Source: Myxococcota bacterium
GTDB taxonomy: Bacteria; Myxococcota_A; UBA9160; PR03
Direction of reading: 5' to 3'
Length of the DNA stretch: 18,684 nt
Assembly: GCA_030066475.1 (NCBI GenBank)
Contig: JASJBO010000076.1
Span: 1 to 18,684, forward strand
The notes under the pieces are model-generated. The model was given only the letters and a program-made list of their open reading frames with translations. It was not told where the DNA came from and made no database searches. The position numbers and the translations under genes were made by a program. Below, piece after piece: positions 15,501 through 18,684 of this stretch (positions are counted from its first letter, which is position 1; every line of letters starts with the position of its first letter).

Positions 15501-15898
15501 GCATGAAGGTCGACGTGCTCGAGGAGCGCGCCGGGGACGAACGCGATCCCTTCGCGCTCGTGCTCTCCGTCAGCGGCTTTGGCGCCTACTCGATCCTCGC
15601 GCCGGAAGACGGTCTCCACGTGCTGGAGGTTCCCGCGGACGCGGGTCGCGGCTTCGACCGCCACCGCGCCTCGGTGCACGTGGTGGCCCACGCGGGCGAT
15701 CCGGGCGACGGCAGCGCCGGGGCCCTGCGCGGCCCTGCGCGCGCGGCCCTGGGTTCGCTGGGCTCCGGCGAGCTGCGCATCGTGCGCCGCTACCGCTCGG
15801 AGCCCTCTCCACTGGTGCGCGACGGCGTCCGCGGCTGGCGCACCGGGCGCCTCGACCGGGTGCTCGGCGGGGACTTCGATCTCATGGCCGAGGGATAG
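12557..15898 (+). CDS. Membrane-anchored ClpA-like AAA+ ATPase fused to GGQ-less release factor 2-like module
   Basis: A 1113-residue fusion. Residues 6-22 form a membrane helix; 40-240 are helical and unrecognised. AAA+ ring 1 (about 250-470) has Walker A GESGVGKT (275-282) and pore loop TYYGQFEQR (312-320), but Walker B ends VPDF (Glu replaced by Phe340), and the usual arginine-finger pair aligns with ITTSV. Ring 2 (about 500-795) has GPTGTGKT (544-551), VLLLDEFEKAH (608-618), sensor-1 TSN (652-654), FRPELLNRLD with Arg694, and GARPLQR with Arg755. There is no ClpB-type M-domain. LGF (665-667) sits where ClpA has its ClpP-binding IGL. After an acidic linker (798-824), residues 835-1110 follow RF2: DFWRSPDRF (874-882), the PCRF segment VEVRGSLEGG...AMYRLWGEKRRMKVDVLEE and GAYSILAPEDGLHVLEVP, then the RF2-like tail LVRDGVRGWRTGRLDRVLGGDFD. 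The GGQ domain is absent. ATG at 12557 was chosen for the downstream homology; the ribosome binding site is weak and upstream frame is antisense shadow. Confidence 0.85.
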   Translation: MQSEHLLAAVWILASLALTAWWGYRRGRASASAPALAPAPERSIYAVASEVQGFYQASAHPADLLDDPGFQEGVALLADEGVGGAERAAYFAGDNAIIACMAVEAMRARRDRDGVEDRILEAVGSVAPWSLYFGLRYLAEVVPTDRSIVGAVLAHTADQWDYRLSRRFLLDFVAARSQAGEGIVFGDELERLDAEHLGALRPLLEGLDPEPRAHLLEELERWRGSRIDRALLGSVGVVWDGPGDRGFISHPALDDQVAAVEAELVGSKRPVLLVGESGVGKTCIAQAVAARLQPQGWLIFEAGPTSLVAGQTYYGQFEQRMQELLAQLRGQRVLWLVPDFDRLAEAGTHRYSSASALDLLLPHLESGALTVLGECAPGPYERLVRARPRITTSVSVRRVEPLLAAATRGLARRWWEAHAEPAEREAVLTEAWELAQQYLADRAAPGNLMRLLEITRKRLVAAAPDRRPKIQVDDLIVTLSEITGLPPQILDERRGLDVAALGRRFSERVIGQPEAVECLVERVSMVKAGLTDPSRPFGVFLFAGPTGTGKTEIAKTLAEFLFGSPDRMIRIDMSELQRPEDLDRLLGSPEPHGTEALVDRIRQQPFSVLLLDEFEKAHARVWDLFLQLFDDGRLTDRRGQVADFRYCIVILTSNLGATMPSGERLGFSGGRDRFSSRDVLKAVGSAFRPELLNRLDRVVVFRPLDRETMRGILRKELEDVLQRRGLRARPWAVEWDPAGIEYLLEQGFSPTLGARPLQRAIERHLLAPLARTIVEREFPTGDQFLYVTVREGALDVQFIDPDAPDESEEAHSPAEAAAGDDDQPSLLAIAREARGTPEELALLETHHADLREVVAADVWQQRKQEVLEMTSLTDFWRSPDRFEMLGRYEYQGRIEAGVRRTGSLLGRLRRSRRERAPTGLLQSVAQTLMLLEVAREDVEQGRPQAAFVEVRGSLEGGLPDAGCDAFARRIGAMYRLWGEKRRMKVDVLEERAGDERDPFALVLSVSGFGAYSILAPEDGLHVLEVPADAGRGFDRHRASVHVVAHAGDPGDGSAGALRGPARAALGSLGSGELRIVRRYRSEPSPLVRDGVRGWRTGRLDRVLGGDFDLMAEG

Positions 15899-15906
15899 CT
15901 GCCGAC

Positions 15907-15941
15907 TTCGCTCGCCTCCGGCTGGCCGCGCGGAGGTCGAA
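15907..15941 (+). terminator. Possible hairpin terminator after AAA+ fusion gene
   Basis: Starting nine bases after the stop, CCTCCG (15915-15920) pairs with CGGAGG (15931-15936) around a 10-base loop, and outer TTCG (15907-15910) can pair with CGAA (15938-15941). No T-tract follows. The rest of the 138-base gap to 16036 shows nothing recognisable except a GTGGGG that may serve as ribosome binding site for the next gene. Confidence 0.3.
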
Positions 15942-16036
15942 CCGGCTGCTAGCACCCAAGACCGCCCCGCCGTGCGCCCGAGCTGAACGACTGGTAGGCT
16001 GCTCGACGCGCCGACGCCGAGCCGCGTGGGGCCCTG

Positions 16037-18280
16037 ATGAAGCCGATCCGAGCTGCCCTCTTCCTGGCCGCGACCCTCGCCCTGCTGGGCGTTCGGTGTG
16101 ACCCGTCCGAGGAGTTCGCGTGGCCGGTCTACCGGGCGGCCAACCGCTGCGTCGAGGTCGGCACCCTCCGGTTGGGCCGCGCCCCCCTTCGGCTCGCGGT
16201 CAGCGAGGCGGGCGACGCCTACGCGTTCGCGCCGCGCTCGCAGGCGGCGGGCGCGCGCTTCTTCCTGAAGCCCTCGGGCCTCGGGACCTACCTCTTCTAC
16301 GACCAGGACGGCTCCTACCTCGTGTCCGACGGCAGCCGCCTGGTGCGCGAGGCCGAGCTGCTCTCGGACGTGCTGCTGATCGACGACTCGTTCGAGTCGC
16401 CTGCCGAGTGGGCGCTCGAGTCTCCGGGCTGGCTGCTCGGCGGGCTGCGGCTGCGCCACCTCGCGTCCGGGCGCTACGTCGCGACCACGGGAATGGTGGA
16501 CGATCCCGACGCCGCCGCGCCGCTGCGGCTGCACCGCAGCCAGGACTGCGCCGAGTTCCCGGAGGCGAGCGTCGACGCCACGGGCCGCGTGCAGCGCGGC
16601 GTCTTCGACGACGGCTCGCTGTTCGGCTTCGTCGACACCCACTCGCACCTCTTCTCGAACTTCTCGTTCGGCGGCGGCGGCATCTTCCACGGCGCGCCCT
16701 TCCACCCGCTCGGCGTCGAGCACGCGCTGTCCGACTGCGCGACCTACCACGGGGTGGACGGCCGCAAGGACGTGTTCGGGTTCGGCTTCGACGACGGGGG
16801 CGCCGACCCGAACGCGCTGCTCACGACCCTCCTGTTCGGCGAGACGCCCGGGCCCAACCACGCCACGGCCGGCTGGCCCGCGTTCACCGACTGGCCCAAC
16901 GCCCCGTTCAGCTCGACGCACCAGGTGCAGTACTACAAGTGGCTCGAGCGCGCCTACCTGGGCGGCCTGCGCCTGGTCGTGAACCACGCCACCAGCAACC
17001 AGATCATCTGCGACCTCACCACGGGGCTCGGCGCCCAGCAGGTCCGCTACTCGTGCAACGACATGGTGGCGGTCGACCGGATCATCGAGGAGAGCTACCG
17101 GCTCCAGGGCTACATCGACGCGCAGGAGGGCGGCCCCGGGCGCGGCTGGTTCCGCATCGTCACGTCGCCCGCGCAGGCGCGCCGGGTGATCGCGCGCGGG
17201 AAGCTCGCGGTGATCCTCGGGATCGAGACCTCCAACCTGTTCGACTGCTTCCTGGTGCCGCCCGCCGGCACGCTTGCCTGCACCGCGCAGGACGTGATCG
17301 AGAAGCTCGACGACTACTACGCTCGCGGCGTCCGCGCGCTCTTCCCGGTCCACAAGTACGACAACGCGTTCTCGGCGGGCGACGGCCAGAAGTTCTTCAT
17401 CGAGCTCGGCAACTTCATCCAGACCGGCCACTTCTCGAACTACACGCCCGAGTGCGATCCGGACGTTCCGAGCGTGTTCGACAAGGGCCCGGAGAGCTTC
17501 CCGGCCCTCAACCGGCCGCGCGACGACTTCTTCGGCCCGCCGCCCAACGACTTCAGTGGCTTCCCGCTCGACCCGATCGGCACGCTGGCGCCCTTCCTGG
17601 TGGCGTTCCTCGATCCGCCCGGCGACGAGGAGGTCTGCCAGCAGGCCGGCCTCACGCCGCTGGGCGAGCACCTGATCGAGCAGATGATGCGGCGGGGCAT
17701 GATCATCGAGATCGACCACCTGCCGCGGCGCGCCTACAAGCGCGCCTTCGAGATGCTGGTCGAGAACGACTATCCGGCGGCCGGCACGCACGGGCTCGAC
17801 AACGACGGTGCGCTGTACCATTTGGGCGGCGTCTCGAAGAGCGGCTTCGGCCGCTGCCGCTCGGCGACCGAGAGCGCCACCATGGACGACGGGTTCCAGC
17901 GGGACATCGAGCGGATCGAGGACAACGGCGGCTTCCCCGCCCAGGGGTTCGGCTTCGACCTGAACGGCTTCGCGGGCGCGCCCGGCCCGCGCTTCGGCCC
18001 GCGCAGCGGGTGCGCCGCGCCGCAGGAGGGCCCGATCACCTACCCGTTCGAGTCCTATGCCGGGGACGTCACCTTCGAGCAGCCGCGCGTCGGCAACCGC
18101 ACGCTCGACTTCAACACCGAGGGCCTGGTCCACATCGGCCTGGTCCCGGAGCTGATCGAGGACGTGCGCCGCGACGGCGTGAGCGACGCCGAGCTCGAGC
18201 CGCTGTTCAAGTCGGCGGAGGGCTACCTCCGCATGTGGGAGAAGGCCGAGCGCCGCGCCGAGGCGCTGCGGACGCGTTAG
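16037..18280 (+). CDS. Large exported peptidase M19 (membrane dipeptidase)-like metallo-hydrolase
   Basis: A 747-residue exported protein. Residues 1-20 are a hydrophobic signal, followed by Cys21 (LLGVRC is a poor lipobox, so lipidation is doubtful). Residues 35-175 are a beta-rich domain with repeated strands that recalls a beta-trefoil. The amidohydrolase barrel follows, with FVDTHSHLF (His202, His204), AVILGIET (Glu397), LFPVHKYDNAF (His439), IIEIDHLPRRAYKRAFEML (His561), GTHGLDND (His585) and GFGFDLNG (Asp641), in the same order as the M19 zinc ligands HxD, Glu, His, His and Asp. The end, GLVPELIEDVRRDGVSDAELEPLFKSAEGYLRMWE, also follows M19. Canonical M19 enzymes of about 350-400 residues cleave dipeptides; the extra domain, insertions and HxH make the substrate uncertain. 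ATG at 16037 follows GTGGGG by six bases. Confidence 0.8.
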   Translation: MKPIRAALFLAATLALLGVRCDPSEEFAWPVYRAANRCVEVGTLRLGRAPLRLAVSEAGDAYAFAPRSQAAGARFFLKPSGLGTYLFYDQDGSYLVSDGSRLVREAELLSDVLLIDDSFESPAEWALESPGWLLGGLRLRHLASGRYVATTGMVDDPDAAAPLRLHRSQDCAEFPEASVDATGRVQRGVFDDGSLFGFVDTHSHLFSNFSFGGGGIFHGAPFHPLGVEHALSDCATYHGVDGRKDVFGFGFDDGGADPNALLTTLLFGETPGPNHATAGWPAFTDWPNAPFSSTHQVQYYKWLERAYLGGLRLVVNHATSNQIICDLTTGLGAQQVRYSCNDMVAVDRIIEESYRLQGYIDAQEGGPGRGWFRIVTSPAQARRVIARGKLAVILGIETSNLFDCFLVPPAGTLACTAQDVIEKLDDYYARGVRALFPVHKYDNAFSAGDGQKFFIELGNFIQTGHFSNYTPECDPDVPSVFDKGPESFPALNRPRDDFFGPPPNDFSGFPLDPIGTLAPFLVAFLDPPGDEEVCQQAGLTPLGEHLIEQMMRRGMIIEIDHLPRRAYKRAFEMLVENDYPAAGTHGLDNDGALYHLGGVSKSGFGRCRSATESATMDDGFQRDIERIEDNGGFPAQGFGFDLNGFAGAPGPRFGPRSGCAAPQEGPITYPFESYAGDVTFEQPRVGNRTLDFNTEGLVHIGLVPELIEDVRRDGVSDAELEPLFKSAEGYLRMWEKAERRAEALRTR

Positions 18281-18311
18281 GACGCGATCGCGGTGGCGCA
18301 GCGCCCCCGGG

Positions 18312-18575
18312 TCAAATCTCCTGTCCCGGGCGCTCCCGACGGCAGCGCGCGAGCCACAGGAGGGTCGCGACCGCGCAAGAGCCGGCGGCGGAGAGGGCGG
18401 GCTCGGGGACGAGGCAGGCGTCGCCCACGCCGTCCCCATTGGAGTCCAACTGGTCCGGGTTCGGGGCGCCCGGGCAGTTGTCGCAGGCGTCACCGACTCC
18501 GTCGCGCGCCGAGCGACGGTAGGAGTGGAGGCCCCCGGTCTCTGCGCACGTGCTCCCACCGTTGCCGTCGATGCA
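18312..18575 (-). repeat. Direct repeat copy B: 3' end of second PEP-CTERM/TSP3 gene
   Basis: Ungapped counterpart of 9254-9517, on the same strand. Together the two copies bracket the AAA+/release-factor fusion and the M19-like gene, plus most of the first PEP-CTERM gene. Confidence 0.9.
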
Positions 18576-18684
18576 CACGCCGGTGGATCGGCTCGTGCGG
18601 AACTCGATCTCGTAGCGATCTCCCGTGGTGACGTCGCGCCCGCAGATCTCCTCGGGCAAGGTGTCTCCGCACCGGAGGGGGAGT
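18312..18684 (-). CDS. 3' end of a second PEP-CTERM/TSP3 protein (partial, runs off the window)
   Basis: The frame is open from the right edge of the window to a TGA at 18312-18314, giving at least 123 residues; the true start lies beyond 18684 (the TTG at 18659 is just an internal Leu codon). It holds a Cys-containing domain end (RCGDTLPEEICGRD, RYEIEFRT, CIDGNGG, TCAETGGLHSYRR), one thrombospondin type 3 unit (DGVGDACDNCPGAPNPDQ, LDSNGDGVGDAC), and a PEP-CTERM end: VPEP, a 17-residue hydrophobic helix and CRRER. It is a paralogue of the 1037-residue protein encoded at 9254-12367, 66 of 88 tail residues being identical by my count. It converges on the M19-like gene with a 31-base gap that contains the palindrome CGCGATCGCG (18283-18292). 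Confidence 0.85.
   Translation of the reverse strand, partial: LPLRCGDTLPEEICGRDVTTGDRYEIEFRTSRSTGVCIDGNGGSTCAETGGLHSYRRSARDGVGDACDNCPGAPNPDQLDSNGDGVGDACLVPEPALSAAGSCAVATLLWLARCRRERPGQEI

Noticed and set aside
18283..18292. Palindrome CGCGATCGCG between converging genes
   Set aside because: Short, with no loop and no T-tract; expected now and then in DNA of this composition, so not called as a terminator or binding site.
12506..18559. A 6-kb open frame (over 2000 codons) on the minus strand opposite the AAA+ and M19 genes
   Set aside because: Its product is low-complexity Arg/Ala/Glu/Val-rich sequence with no motif, whereas the plus strand carries clear catalytic motifs throughout. Extreme GC with strong third-position bias empties antisense frames of stops.

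Overview
This is a GC-rich (roughly 70% by eye), densely coded bacterial chromosome segment. An apolipoprotein N-acyltransferase, a porin-like protein, a lipoprotein-like DUF3080 protein and PEP-CTERM surface proteins with thrombospondin type 3 repeats point to a diderm bacterium. The mix resembles Myxococcota or other former deltaproteobacterial lineages, but no rRNA or classic marker gene is present, so that placement is inference. I saw no tRNA, rRNA, CRISPR array, insertion sequence or phage gene.

Layout. (1) Positions 19-2785, minus strand: a secreted fasciclin protein with its own candidate promoter, then an endonuclease/exonuclease/phosphatase hydrolase behind a strong intercistronic hairpin, then a porin-like outer-membrane protein with an N-terminal coiled coil. 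(2) Positions 2911-8090, minus strand: a tight four-gene cluster of lnt, a PlsB-like acyltransferase (8-nt overlap), a periplasmic NAPE-PLD/UlaG-like metallo-hydrolase and a DUF3080 lipoprotein; the theme is envelope lipid and lipoprotein handling. (3) Positions 8190-9257, plus strand: a membrane-anchored metallo-beta-lactamase-fold hydrolase, divergent from lnt, whose ribosome binding site lies in an inverted repeat. (4) Positions 9254-12367, minus strand: a 1037-residue secreted protein with an EF-hand loop, Cys-rich segments, a tandem unrecognised domain, thrombospondin type 3 repeats and a PEP-CTERM sorting signal. (5) Positions 12557-15898, plus strand: a membrane-anchored ClpA-like double AAA+ ATPase fused to a release-factor-2-like module that has lost its GGQ domain. 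(6) Positions 16037-18280, plus strand: a large exported peptidase M19-like metallo-hydrolase. (7) Positions 18312-18684, minus strand: the 3' end of a second PEP-CTERM/TSP3 protein whose last 88 codons align without gaps to the end of the gene in (4).

The standout is the AAA+/release-factor fusion. Its second ATPase ring looks active and carries a ClpP-loop-like LGF tripeptide. Its first ring looks degenerate. Its C-terminus follows RF2 from the N-terminal helical region through the PCRF domain, skips the peptidyl-tRNA hydrolysis domain and the codon-reading tripeptide, and resumes with the RF2 C-terminal tail. The simplest reading is a membrane-tethered unfoldase that uses a catalytically dead release-factor body as a docking module, perhaps for ribosomes. 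All domain assignments were made by eye from remembered family motifs, without database searches.
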